Below, in pieces: positions 20,203 to 27,936 of a DNA stretch of 64,000 bases. The stretch is from the NCBI RefSeq assembly GCF_014925405.1, contig NZ_AQHJ01000034.1, positions 1 through 64,000 on the forward strand, written 5' to 3'. The position numbers were made by a program, and so were the translations under genes. This stretch comes from Pseudoalteromonas ulvae UL12 (lineage in GTDB: Bacteria > Pseudomonadota > Gammaproteobacteria > Enterobacterales > Alteromonadaceae). Numbering within the stretch: the first letter of the stretch is position 1; each line of letters opens with the position of its first letter. The notes beneath the pieces are model-generated. The model was given only the letters and a program-made list of their open reading frames with translations, did not search any database and had not been told where the DNA came from.

Positions 20203-20937
20203 GTGAGTAATGAATTAATTTTTGGTTTCCATTCTGTGGAAGCTATTTTGGCCAAAGAACCAGAGCGTTTTATTGAAATTTATGTCTTAAAAGGGCGTGA
20301 AGATAAACGTTTAGCGCCAGTGCTTGAGTTAGCACAGCAGTTTGGTGTTTCCGTACAATATATGCACCGTAAAACCTTAGATGAAAAAGCACAAGGCGAG
20401 CAACATCAAGGTTTAATTGCCAAAGTGAAAGCGGGTAAAAGCTACAGCGAAAAAGATCTCGATGAAATCATCGCGCGTCATGATATGCCGTTTTTCTTAG
20501 TGCTTGACGGCGTGACCGATCCACATAATTTAGGCGCCTGTTTACGCAGTGCAGATGCCGCCGGTGTGCATGCAGTTATCGTTCCTAAAGATAACTCTGC
20601 CAAATTAAATGGTGTGGCTCGAAAAGTTGCGTGTGGTGCAGCAGAAACGGTTCCTTTAGTGCAGGTGACTAATTTAGCGCGGACATTACGTGAAATCAAA
20701 GAAGCAGGAGTCTGGGTCGTGGGCACAGCAGGTGAAACAGATACCCATGTCTTTGATGCTAAACTGACCGGCCCTGTTGCGTTGGTGATGGGGGCAGAAG
20801 GCACAGGAATGCGCCGTTTAACGCGTGAACATTGTGATGAGTTAGTCAAAATCCCAATGGTAGGTACTGTCTCTAGTTTGAATGTCTCTGTGGCAACTGG
20901 TATTTGTTTATTTGAGATTTTACGCCAAAGAAAATGA
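20203..20937 (+). CDS. rlmB: 23S rRNA (guanosine-2'-O-)-methyltransferase RlmB
   Basis: The 244-aa SpoU/TrmH-family enzyme methylates G2251 of 23S rRNA. It has an N-terminal substrate-binding domain ([18 protein letters not shown]) and the SPOUT knot: [36 protein letters not shown] and [12 protein letters not shown]. The start is GTG 20203, preceded by AGGAGC inside the end of rnr. It is cotranscribed with rnr and ends at a good terminator. Confidence 0.96.
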   Translation: MSNELIFGFHSVEAILAKEPERFIEIYVLKGREDKRLAPVLELAQQFGVSVQYMHRKTLDEKAQGEQHQGLIAKVKAGKSYSEKDLDEIIARHDMPFFLVLDGVTDPHNLGACLRSADAAGVHAVIVPKDNSAKLNGVARKVACGAAETVPLVQVTNLARTLREIKEAGVWVVGTAGETDTHVFDAKLTGPVALVMGAEGTGMRRLTREHCDELVKIPMVGTVSSLNVSVATGICLFEILRQRK

Positions 20938-20955
20938 TAGTTAAATCATTGTGTT

Positions 20956-20982
20956 AAAAGGCGACTTAAGGTCGCCTTTTTT
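20956..20982 (+). terminator. Rho-independent terminator after rlmB
   Basis: AAAAGGCGAC-TTAAG-GTCGCCTTTTTT gives a perfect GC-rich stem and T-run 18 bp after rlmB. It separates the rnr operon from the ribosomal protein operon. Confidence 0.92.
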
Positions 20983-21019
20983 GATTTTGACTTAACCTCG
21001 TTATTTTTTGATTTGTTTA

Positions 21020-21048
21020 TTGCTTAATCATTAATGAAGACGTAAAAT
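21020..21048 (+). promoter_or_regulatory. Sigma-70 promoter of the rpsF operon
   Basis: TTGCTT (21020-21025) and TAAAAT (21043-21048) are separated by exactly 17 bp. The expected start near 21055 gives a leader of about 85 nt before rpsF, enough to hold the hairpin described at 21081-21132. Confidence 0.65.
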
Positions 21049-21080
21049 ACGCGCTCTTTTCAGCCAAACAAATATCAGTT

Positions 21081-21132
21081 CCTTGCCTTAAACCGACCGG
21101 CTGAAACGGTAAAAGGCTAACTAACCGTAAGG
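21081..21132 (+). promoter_or_regulatory. Candidate S6:S18-binding mRNA leader
   Basis: The rpsF 5' leader contains nested complementary segments: CCTT (21081) with AAGG (21129-21132), GCC with GGC, and ACCG with CGGT around an internal CCGACCGGC. Autogenous S6:S18 leaders with CCG-rich bulges are known just upstream of rpsF in many bacteria, and the position fits exactly. The assignment rests on position and pairing seen by eye, not on a covariance model. Confidence 0.45.
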
Positions 21133-21139
21133 AATACCC

Positions 21140-21481
21140 ATGCGTCATTACGAAATCGTATTCATGGTTCATCCAGATCAAAGTGAGCAAGTACCAGGCA
21201 TGATCGAGCGTTATACTGGTTCTATCACTGAAGCTGGTGGCACTATCCACCGTTTAGAAGACTGGGGTCGTCGTCAATTGGCATACCCAATCGATAAACT
21301 TCATAAAGCCCACTATGTTCTAATGAACGTTGAAGCTACATCTGAAGTAATCAACGAGCTTGAAACTTCTTTCCGTTATAACGATGCAGTACTACGTAAC
21401 TTAGTTATGCGTACTAAAACGGCTGTAACTGAAGCATCTCCTCTTGTAAGAGAAGAGAAAAGAGAAGCTACTGAAGCTTAA
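21140..21481 (+). CDS. rpsF: 30S ribosomal protein S6
   Basis: The 113-aa protein starts [21 protein letters not shown] and shows the S6 signatures ([29 protein letters not shown]). It binds the 16S rRNA platform with S18. A TAAGGA ribosome-binding site precedes ATG 21140. It is the first gene of the rpsF-priB-rpsR-rplI operon. Confidence 0.98.
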   Translation: MRHYEIVFMVHPDQSEQVPGMIERYTGSITEAGGTIHRLEDWGRRQLAYPIDKLHKAHYVLMNVEATSEVINELETSFRYNDAVLRNLVMRTKTAVTEASPLVREEKREATEA

Positions 21482-21498
21482 TCGTTTTGAGTACTTGT

Positions 21499-21846
21499 AT
21501 GACTAATAACCAGCTTGTTTTATCTGGCACGGTGTGTAAAACACCTAAGTTTAGTCAAAGCCCTGCGGGCATTCCTCACTGTATATTTGTGTTGGAACAC
21601 CGTTCACAACAAATTGAAGCCGGATTAAACCGTAATAGTTATGTTCGGATGCAAGTTGTTGCCAGTGGCGAAGCAATACAAGAGGCTACTCAAGGCTTAC
21701 AGATTGGGTCACAATTGACTGTGTATGGTTTTTTAAATCGTCACGAAGGCCGAAATGGTTTAAGTCAATTGGTATTACATGCCCATCAAATAGAAAGAAT
21801 TATTTTAGGAGATTTATCTCATGGCACGTTACTTCAGACGTCGTAA
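21499..21846 (+). CDS. priB: Primosomal replication protein N, PriB
   Basis: The 115-aa OB-fold protein binds single-stranded DNA and links PriA to DnaT during replication restart. It begins [18 protein letters not shown] and contains [15 protein letters not shown] and [13 protein letters not shown], close to E. coli PriB. The frame also allows TTG 21487, but ATG 21499 matches the family start. The C-terminus is about ten residues longer than in E. coli because the frame runs 26 nt into rpsR; this overlap suggests coupled translation. Confidence 0.94.
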   Translation: MTNNQLVLSGTVCKTPKFSQSPAGIPHCIFVLEHRSQQIEAGLNRNSYVRMQVVASGEAIQEATQGLQIGSQLTVYGFLNRHEGRNGLSQLVLHAHQIERIILGDLSHGTLLQTS

Positions 21847-22048
21847 GTTCTGCCGCTTCAAAGCGGAAGGCGTACAACAAATTGATTATAAAGATCTAGC
21901 TACTCTTAGAAACTACGTTACAGAAAGTGGCAAAATCGTACCTAGCCGTATCACAGGTACTAGCGCTAAATATCAGCGTCAATTAGCAGCAGCAATCAAA
22001 CGCGCTCGCTACTTAGCCCTTCTTCCATACACTGACTTACATAAGTAA
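21821..22048 (+). CDS. rpsR: 30S ribosomal protein S18
   Basis: The 75-aa protein starts [25 protein letters not shown] and contains the conserved [29 protein letters not shown] block (shortened here in words: RNA-binding helix with ITGT and KRAR). An AGGAG site lies at 21808-21813. It is the S6 partner; overlap with priB is normal for compact versions of this operon. Confidence 0.98.
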   Translation: MARYFRRRKFCRFKAEGVQQIDYKDLATLRNYVTESGKIVPSRITGTSAKYQRQLAAAIKRARYLALLPYTDLHK

Positions 22049-22083
22049 GCAGCGGACTAACAGTTTTTAAAAGGTGTAGAGAC

Positions 22084-22536
22084 ATGCAAGTTATTCTACT
22101 AGACAAGATCGCTAACCTAGGTACTCTAGGTGATCAAGTTGCAGTAAAATCAGGTTACGCGCGTAACTTCCTTTTCCCTAAAGGTAAAGCCGTTCCTGCA
22201 ACAGCTGCTAACATTGAATCATTCGACGCACGCCGTGCAGAACTTGAAGCGAAAATCGCTGAAGGTTTAACTGCAGCTCAAGCGCGCGCTGACAAACTAA
22301 CTGCATTAGCTGAAGTTACTTTAGTATCTAAAGCTGGTGACGAAGGTAAATTATTCGGTTCTATCGGTACTCGCGATATCGCTGATGCTATCTCAGCAGT
22401 TGGTATTGAAGTTGCTAAATCAGAAGTTCGTCTACCTAACGGTACTATCCGTGAATTAGGTGAATTTGAAGTTGCAATTCAATTACACGCAGAAGTTACA
22501 ACGACTATCACTGTTGTTGTTATTGCTGAAGCTTAA
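22084..22536 (+). CDS. rplI: 50S ribosomal protein L9
   Basis: The 150-aa protein starts [19 protein letters not shown] and shows the L9 signature [16 protein letters not shown], the long connecting helix (residues 40-75) and the C-terminal rRNA-binding domain. It is the last gene of the ribosomal operon and is followed by a strong terminator. In many relatives dnaB comes next; here about 6.5 kb of accessory genes intervene. Confidence 0.98.
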   Translation: MQVILLDKIANLGTLGDQVAVKSGYARNFLFPKGKAVPATAANIESFDARRAELEAKIAEGLTAAQARADKLTALAEVTLVSKAGDEGKLFGSIGTRDIADAISAVGIEVAKSEVRLPNGTIRELGEFEVAIQLHAEVTTTITVVVIAEA

Positions 22537-22560
22537 TTAATACTTGTATTAATTAACTAT

Positions 22561-22586
22561 AAAAACCGCGCTTTGCGCGGTTTTTT
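22561..22586 (+). terminator. Rho-independent terminator after rplI
   Basis: AACCGCGC-TTT-GCGCGGTT with flanking A5 and T6 runs, 25 bp after the rplI stop, closes the ribosomal operon. Confidence 0.93.
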
Positions 22587-22864
22587 GTTTTGTAAACTTT
22601 ACAGTTTCACAACTTGAGTACAAATTTCATACATATATGCTGTAATACCTCAACATCTGCTTACGATTTATTTACCCCAATAGGGTCCTAAGACTAGGAA
22701 AAATAAGCATATTCAAAAAAAGTATGATTGCTTAAAAAATATTCTAGTATTACTCAGTTAAATATACTCACCAGCTTTACTGTCCCATACTTTTTTCGGT
22801 AATATCTATGTAACAAATGACATCGCTGTCATTTTCATTTGTTTACATTACTCAAGGTATTACA
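22587..22864 (+). other. Gene-free region before the pilin operon
   Basis: This AT-rich stretch should hold the pilin operon promoter. No strong sigma-70 pair was found; TTGCTT near 22730 is followed only by poor -10 candidates. The notable element is the inverted repeat at 22815-22834, just before the pilE-like start. No sigma-54 GG/GC pair was seen. Confidence 0.4.
22815..22834. repeat. 8-bp inverted repeat before pilE-like gene
   Basis: AAATGACA (22815-22822) and TGTCATTT (22827-22834) are perfect inverted repeats with a 4-nt TCGC spacer, 30 bp before the preferred pilin start. Position and symmetry suit an operator or a leader hairpin; no T-run follows. Confidence 0.45.
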
Positions 22865-23242
22865 TTGAAAGCATCGCGTTTAAAACTGGGTTTTACACTC
22901 ATAGAAATGATGATAGTGGTCAGTATTATTGGCATTTTAAGTGCGATTGCACTGCCTGCTTATTCCGATCATGTAAAAAAAGCCCGCCGAGCGGATGCTC
23001 AGCAAATGTTACTGCAAAATGCGGCGTTATTAGAGCGTCAATATTCTCGCCAAGGGCAGTATCCAGCTGCATTTAATGTCACGGCGTTAGAGTTTTATCG
23101 ATTTAGTTACAGTAAAGGGTCAAATAGTGCCTTTACACTTACTGCAGCCCCGACTGGCGACCAAAGTTCGGATAGCTGTGGGACTCTGACGATTAACCAT
23201 CAAGGAGTCAAAACACCTAATACATCAGGGTGTTGGAAATGA
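22865..23242 (+). CDS. pilE: Type IV pilin-like protein, PilE type
   Basis: The 125-aa prepilin has a short basic leader (KASRLKLG), then the processing site G|FTLIEMMIVVSIIGILSAIALPAYSDH (a hydrophobic helix with Glu at +5). The soluble domain includes AQQMLLQNAALLERQYSRQG and a C-terminal Cys pair (DSCGTL...SGCWK), as in PilE minor pilins. TTG 22865 is the chosen start: AAGG lies at a proper distance and leader length is typical. ATG 22817 would give an overlong leader and cover the inverted repeat. It is first in a five-gene overlapping operon and is likely processed by PilD and carried at the pilus tip or assembly complex. Confidence 0.82.
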   Translation: MKASRLKLGFTLIEMMIVVSIIGILSAIALPAYSDHVKKARRADAQQMLLQNAALLERQYSRQGQYPAAFNVTALEFYRFSYSKGSNSAFTLTAAPTGDQSSDSCGTLTINHQGVKTPNTSGCWK

Positions 23243-23685
23243 TTCAGCGTAATCAGGGGTTTACGTTACTTGAGTTAATGGTGGTGGTCAGTATTATCGC
23301 TATTTTAGCATTGGTTGCCTTGCCTAATTTCTATCAACAGATAAAGCAAGACCGTTTAGTGACCAATGCCAACCAGCTACACAGCGTTTACAAATACGCA
23401 CGTGCTGAGGCTGTTAAGCGTGAAAAACCTATTTTACTCAAAGTTGAATCAGGTAAATGGCAAGTGAAAACGACTATCGCGCCGATTGAAGTGCTCGCTG
23501 AATTCAACTCTACCCATAGTAGTGTGTCAGTGACTGGATTAGAAGATTTAACCATCAGCCAATACGGCAGTACCCTTGCGAAACAATTTACAGTCAGAGA
23601 TGGTGATTCAACCACACAAGATTATTTACTCTGCACTTATGTCAGTGGTCAAAGTATGCTCAGTAAGGATGCCGCATGCCCTTAA
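23239..23685 (+). CDS. GspH/FimT-family pseudopilin
   Basis: The 148-aa prepilin has leader MIQRNQG and processing site G|FTLLELMVVVSIIAILALVALPNF, then YKYARAEAVKREKPILL, the region typical of GspH/FimT minor pilins that initiate assembly. ATG 23239 lies inside the end of the previous gene (4-nt overlap); earlier GTG/TTG codons would lengthen the leader. It is the FimT/FimU position of a pilVWX-type cluster. No PilY1 gene follows. Confidence 0.82.
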   Translation: MIQRNQGFTLLELMVVVSIIAILALVALPNFYQQIKQDRLVTNANQLHSVYKYARAEAVKREKPILLKVESGKWQVKTTIAPIEVLAEFNSTHSSVSVTGLEDLTISQYGSTLAKQFTVRDGDSTTQDYLLCTYVSGQSMLSKDAACP

Positions 23686-24101
23686 AAATAAACAAAACAC
23701 AACAAGGCTTTAGTTTGCTAGAAGTTGTAATCGCTATGTTGGTGGCGAGTATTGCATTACTAGGACTGGCCTCCGGTCAGGCAAAGTCATTGCAATTTGC
23801 ATCGAATAGCCTCGATTATACAGTTTCAATTATACAAGCAAATAACGCAGTTGAGCGGGTATGGGCGAATTTATGTGGGTTGCAACATGGCGTTGTGGCT
23901 TATGATGCTGCGTTTGAAGCGCAACTTGATCCTGCGCTGGCGCGTTATGATCTGACCATTACGCCAGCAGCACCGGCAGCATTTAATAATAATCTATCAG
24001 TTAATGTGAGTTGGAACGATGACAGAATGACCGATCAACTAGCCAACTCCGTGACCCTAAGTCCTGAGTATCCGAATTTAAATGCGGGGTGTCGTTTATA
24101 A
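23676..24101 (+). CDS. pilV: Type IV pilus modification protein PilV-like
   Basis: The 141-aa minor prepilin has leader MPLKINKTQQG and processing site G|FSLLEVVIAMLVASIALLGLASGQ, followed by a PilV-like helical segment with NNAVERVWAN. It overlaps the fimT-like gene by 10 nt and shares its stop with the next start (TAATG), so the pilins are translationally coupled. Assigned by N-terminal pattern and gene order; the globular domain is too variable to recognise directly. Confidence 0.75.
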   Translation: MPLKINKTQQGFSLLEVVIAMLVASIALLGLASGQAKSLQFASNSLDYTVSIIQANNAVERVWANLCGLQHGVVAYDAAFEAQLDPALARYDLTITPAAPAAFNNNLSVNVSWNDDRMTDQLANSVTLSPEYPNLNAGCRL

Positions 24102-24619
24102 TGCGCCCGAGTAATCTTTCCCAAAATGGTTATACACTGATTGAATTGATGGTGGCACTTGCCGCGAGCATGTTTTTATTAAGCGGTGTTTCAATGGCAT
24201 TTGTGTCCATTAAAACCACTATCAGTAGTACAGAAGCATTAGAAAATTCGCAAGAAGTGATCCGATCTACTGCAGATGTCATGACTCGGGCGCTCAAACA
24301 AACCTTAGTTGTGCCTGCTGTAACAACCACGACAACCGTGGCGGATACACTGACAATCACTCAAGATGCCAATACTATTAATTGCTTAGGTCAACTAGCT
24401 GCTGCAGGTTATACCGAAGTATATACCTTTACCTCGCCAAATTTAGTTTGCGCTATTAATGCGGGTGCCGCTCAGACGTTGATTACAGGAGTAGAAAGTT
24501 TAAGTTTTGCGCTCAATGGCCAACTTGTGACTACCACAGTAAAGCCAATTGGTTTACCTGATTATTTAGGAAACGGTGTGGCAATCGATACTTCTTTGAC
24601 TGCAGATATTCTTAATTAA
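24101..24619 (+). CDS. pilW: PilW-like minor pilin, short
   Basis: The 172-aa prepilin has leader MRPSNLSQNG and site G|YTLIELMVALAASMFLLSGVSMAFVSIK. The C-terminal part is rich in Thr and small residues. PilW proteins are usually longer (about 270-350 aa), so this may be a reduced PilW or a GspJ-like minor pilin. ATG 24101 shares its first base with the pilV-like stop and is preferred over GTG 24089. Confidence 0.68.
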   Translation: MRPSNLSQNGYTLIELMVALAASMFLLSGVSMAFVSIKTTISSTEALENSQEVIRSTADVMTRALKQTLVVPAVTTTTTVADTLTITQDANTINCLGQLAAAGYTEVYTFTSPNLVCAINAGAAQTLITGVESLSFALNGQLVTTTVKPIGLPDYLGNGVAIDTSLTADILN

Positions 24620-24626
24620 GGCTGAG

Positions 24627-26591
24627 ATGATGAAACAGATGAAAAAACAGCAAGGTTTCACCATCGTAGTGGTGTTGCTTTTGAGTATGATGGCAAGTGT
24701 CGTGGTGATTAGTTCGCTAAAAGATACCACTATGCAAGAACGCCTAAGTGGTAACTTTGAAAAGCAAACCAATGCACGTTTAGCTGCAGAATCGGGGCTC
24801 TTTTCTACACATACTTACCTTCAAGGGCAGCTGGCTGAGCTCCCTACATCTACGTTAGAAGATTTAATCAATAATATTGGTGAAGGCGGCTTAAAAACTT
24901 ACGTTGCAAACAACTCGCTTGAAGGCATGCTGGCTAATATAGAGTTATCAAAAACCAGTGATGGGTTACTCAGTGTGGCCAGCGGCGGTAAACGCCATGA
25001 AGGTGAAAAGAAAGTCAGAGCATTATATGAGTTAGTGCCAGGAACGGGGCAATCTTTAAAGTCACCTTATCATGATGGTTTAATTGGCTGTGAAGGCGTC
25101 ACTTTAACAGGTAGTGGTAAGGCCGATAGCTATGATTCCAGCTTGGGTGAGTATGGCGCCAGTTACATTCAAAATGGCCAAACACTGATTAATAAAGGTG
25201 ACGTTGTTACTGTCCGCACTTTAACTGGGGGGAGTAAAGTCATTGTAAGAGGATCGGCGCAGATTGAAGGCGATTTAATCACTCCGGGTCAAATTGAGTT
25301 TAATGGTGGCGCTAGCGTATCAGGCACAGTTCATACAAATGGGTATTTTTATAATTCCAGTGATATCAAAATAGGTGGTGATTTAATCGCCTATGAATAT
25401 ATCTATAAGAAAAACAATCAAATCGGCGGTTCAATTAAATCAAATGGATACATTAAATTGCTCAACATGTCAGTTGGAGGTGATATTCTCACTCGAGATA
25501 CAATTAGCCTAACTGGTGTCAGCCCAGTTGGTGGAAATGTTCTTGCTGGAAGTGATTTGTATATACAGGCATCTAATGTTACTGGCACAGTTTCAACGCA
25601 TGGTAATCTGACATTTTTAGCAGGTAACTTAGGCGCTACCAAGGTGAAAGGAAATGTCGATATGAGCAGTTGGCATGGAGATAAAACGTTTGCTAATGAT
25701 AGCTTGCGGTATATGGGGGCTTTTCACTCAAACAGTAACACTGCACGCTTTAATACAGCGCCATTTAAAGTGAATTTTGTATCGATCCCAGAAGCTGAAA
25801 TCATTGAAAAATTACCTGAAGATGATGGATTACTCGACCCTAGTAACCCACAAGATAGAACCTGCGATCCTTTAAATATCAAAACTGAAATCGAAACTGT
25901 TGATATTAAAGCAATAGATGTGAAGGATTTGTTTGTTCACAGTAATTCTACTTATTCTTTTGGCGAAACAACGAGCTTATTTACAAATAGTAATGGCAGT
26001 GACAGTAGTCCTGTAAAGACTTTAGTGGCGACAAAAAGTAGCTTTTTAGGTAACAGCGCGGATATTTTAATGTTCGATAATCTAGAAATAAAAGGGACGC
26101 TAAAAATTGCAGAAAATAGTGATGTCGTCATGTATGTTAAAGGAAACTTTAAGATGTCAGGCAGTTCAAGCCTAACTATTCCTGATACAAGCAGCTTAAC
26201 GCTCATTATGAAAGGAGCGCTCGATATTGGAGCGGGAGCGCAAATATACACTCCAGCAAAAGGACTGACTGATGAAGGTGTTCCAATATTCAGCATTTAT
26301 AGTTCTTATAGTGGAACTGGTATAAAAATAACGGGTGGCACAGAAGAAATATATGCCGTTGTTTATGCGCCTTTAACCGATGTTGAAATCGCTTCTAGCT
26401 CTGATTTTAAAGGGGCATTAGTGGGCAAAAAAGTGGCCATTACTGGAGCAGGTGCGTTCCATTATGATTCAGCACTGAAAAACGCAAAAGTAGGCAATGA
26501 TAACAGCAAAGCGACCACTCCCCAGCTTGTTTTCAAAGGCTGGCGTTATCATGCTGAATCAGAGGCGCAAGAAGAGCCGTTATCAAAATAA
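24627..26591 (+). CDS. PilX-type prepilin fused to a long beta-solenoid domain
   Basis: The 654-aa protein has two parts. Residues 1-60 are a PilX_N module: leader MMKQMKKQQG, processing site G|FTIVVVLLLSMMASVVVISS with Val instead of Glu at +5 (common in PilX), then TTMQERLSGNFEKQTNARLAAESG, the PilX QER-GN motif. Residues about 145-640 are Gly/Ser/Thr-rich, with turns every 15-20 residues (VIVRGSAQIEGDL, IKIGGDLIAYEYI, MSVGGDILTRDTI, NVTGTVSTHGNLTF), like bactofilin or right-handed solenoid repeats. They end in VVYAPLTDVEI...FKGALVGKKVAITG...FHYDSAL, which resembles the DUF7305 pattern. It may display a large rod at the pilus tip in place of PilY1. Confidence 0.75.
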   Translation: MMKQMKKQQGFTIVVVLLLSMMASVVVISSLKDTTMQERLSGNFEKQTNARLAAESGLFSTHTYLQGQLAELPTSTLEDLINNIGEGGLKTYVANNSLEGMLANIELSKTSDGLLSVASGGKRHEGEKKVRALYELVPGTGQSLKSPYHDGLIGCEGVTLTGSGKADSYDSSLGEYGASYIQNGQTLINKGDVVTVRTLTGGSKVIVRGSAQIEGDLITPGQIEFNGGASVSGTVHTNGYFYNSSDIKIGGDLIAYEYIYKKNNQIGGSIKSNGYIKLLNMSVGGDILTRDTISLTGVSPVGGNVLAGSDLYIQASNVTGTVSTHGNLTFLAGNLGATKVKGNVDMSSWHGDKTFANDSLRYMGAFHSNSNTARFNTAPFKVNFVSIPEAEIIEKLPEDDGLLDPSNPQDRTCDPLNIKTEIETVDIKAIDVKDLFVHSNSTYSFGETTSLFTNSNGSDSSPVKTLVATKSSFLGNSADILMFDNLEIKGTLKIAENSDVVMYVKGNFKMSGSSSLTIPDTSSLTLIMKGALDIGAGAQIYTPAKGLTDEGVPIFSIYSSYSGTGIKITGGTEEIYAVVYAPLTDVEIASSSDFKGALVGKKVAITGAGAFHYDSALKNAKVGNDNSKATTPQLVFKGWRYHAESEAQEEPLSK

Positions 26592-26609
26592 AAGCAATCA
26601 CAATTAATA

Positions 26610-26643
26610 ATACAAACGGCGCATTAAGCGCCGTTTGTATTTT
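26610..26643 (+). terminator. Strong terminator after the pilin operon
   Basis: ATACAAACGGCGC and GCGCCGTTTGTAT form a perfect 13-bp stem around ATTAA, followed by TTT. It lies 18 bp after the last pilin gene. Confidence 0.85.
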
Positions 26644-26785
26644 CAAAAAAGTATAGAGAAGTCATTTACTGCAAACTCTGGCGACTAAACGCATTTTTAT
26701 CTGCAGGGAAGGCGTATAACAATGTGCCGTCAATAGTGTGAAACTTAAACCCAAATAACCAAATTAAATTTATGTCTTTTGATTT

Positions 26786-26814
26786 AAACCTTTTCAATGA
26801 CCCTTTGCGTCTAA
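26786..26814 (+). promoter_or_regulatory. Candidate ECF-type autoregulatory promoter
   Basis: AAACCTT (26786-26792) and CGTCTAA (26808-26814) resemble the AAC-type -35 and CGTC/TCTAA -10 elements of ECF sigma factors of the RpoE class. They lie just upstream of the sigma gene ATG at 26851. ECF factors commonly drive their own operon; this is a motif seen by eye. Confidence 0.5.
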
Positions 26815-26850
26815 TAGAGTATTACAAAATAAAATTAAACTGGGATACGG

Positions 26851-27426
26851 ATGTTGATTGATGCAAAACAGCGTTTTGCCAATGACTTACATGACAGCTC
26901 TGACGATGAAGAGCGACTGATCATGCAAACTCAGCAAGGTTGCCAAACAGCTTTTGCGGGTTTATATCAGTTGCATGTAAATAAAGTCTATGGCTTATGC
27001 CTGCGCTTAACGGCTAATGAAGCCTTTGCACAAGAGGCGGCACAAGAAGTGTTTGTGCAGTTATGGCAAAAAATTAGTAGCTTTGATGGCAAAGCAAAGT
27101 TTTCGACATGGTTACATAGTGTCACAGCCAACGTGGCAATTAGTTATATGCGCAAACAAACCAGTTGGTTACAAAAAGTGGTCAGCTTTGAAACCGATGG
27201 CATGCCTGAACAAGCAGTTGAGCAATGTCATGGTATAGAAGGGTTGGATAAACTCATTGTACGTTTACCCGAGCGTGCTCGCTTAGTGTTTGTATTGCAC
27301 GCGGTAGAAGGCTACCGCCATGAAGAAATTGGTAGCATGCTTAACATGGCGGTGGGTTCTAGTAAGTCACAGTATCACCGCGCAAGGCAGTTATTACAGG
27401 AGTGGTATCAGAATGAGCAACAGTAA
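26851..27426 (+). CDS. ECF-family RNA polymerase sigma factor
   Basis: The 191-aa protein has sigma-70 region 2 (FAGLYQLHVNKVYGLCLRLT..EAFAQEAAQEVFVQLWQKISSFDGKAKFSTWL, about 30-95) and region 4 (LPERARLVFVLHAVEGYRHEEIGSMLNMAVGSSKSQYHRAR, about 135-180). There is no region 3, as expected for ECF factors. It overlaps the next gene by 14 nt; that gene encodes a one-pass membrane protein, the standard sigma/anti-sigma layout. Target genes are unknown apart from probable autoregulation. Confidence 0.9.
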   Translation: MLIDAKQRFANDLHDSSDDEERLIMQTQQGCQTAFAGLYQLHVNKVYGLCLRLTANEAFAQEAAQEVFVQLWQKISSFDGKAKFSTWLHSVTANVAISYMRKQTSWLQKVVSFETDGMPEQAVEQCHGIEGLDKLIVRLPERARLVFVLHAVEGYRHEEIGSMLNMAVGSSKSQYHRARQLLQEWYQNEQQ

Positions 27427-27925
27427 TCAGTCGAAAAATAAAGATTTTGATGCGTATTTAACTCAATCATTGGGTGAGCTTAATCATGAGATTGCGCCAA
27501 AAGCGGATTTGTGGCGAGGGATAGAGCGAGCGATAGATGGGCAAGGCCAGCAACAAACTGTTTCTGTGAGCACTATCAAACATTCAAAAGTGAAATATTT
27601 AGCTGTTGCAGCTAGTGTTTGTGCATTCGCTTTATTGGTCAATATCTCTCTTAAAAGCAGCGCTCAGGTTGATCCTATTGTCGCCATGACAAATCTATAT
27701 GAAGCAGAAAAGTCGGCTTTGTTAGTGCAGTACCAAACTCAACCTGCATTGACTGAAGATTGGCAGGTCCAATTAGCCGAATTAGAAAGTGCAGAAGCGG
27801 CAATTAAGCTCGCACTGGAAAATGATTCGAAAAACCCGACGTTGCTACGTATGTTATCGCAAGTCTATCAGCAGCAATTAGATTTAATTAACCGTGTTCA
27901 CAAACCGAGTTTACAGCATATTTAA
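27413..27925 (+). CDS. Probable anti-sigma factor, single-pass membrane protein
   Basis: The 170-aa protein has a cytoplasmic N-terminal part (about 1-60: FDAYLTQSLGELNHEIAPKADLWRGIERAI, a pattern typical of small anti-sigma domains), one membrane helix (about 64-83, YLAVAASVCAFALLVNISL) and a periplasmic, helical, Ala/Glu/Leu-rich C-terminus. No ZAS HxxxCxxC zinc motif is present. The true start is ATG 27413 after CAGGAG; the open frame upstream is a shadow of the sigma gene. Function is inferred from overlap with the sigma gene and topology. Confidence 0.75.
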   Translation: MSNSNQSKNKDFDAYLTQSLGELNHEIAPKADLWRGIERAIDGQGQQQTVSVSTIKHSKVKYLAVAASVCAFALLVNISLKSSAQVDPIVAMTNLYEAEKSALLVQYQTQPALTEDWQVQLAELESAEAAIKLALENDSKNPTLLRMLSQVYQQQLDLINRVHKPSLQHI

Positions 27926-27936
27926 GGTTGAATGAG

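Noticed and set aside
19980..20255. Antisense 91-aa ORF over the rnr tail
   Set aside because: It is the reverse complement of the lysine-rich repeat codons of RNase R; no ribosome-binding site or family match.
27320..27412. N-terminal extension of the anti-sigma ORF
   Set aside because: It is a shadow of the sigma factor region 4; ATG 27413 has a proper CAGGAG site.
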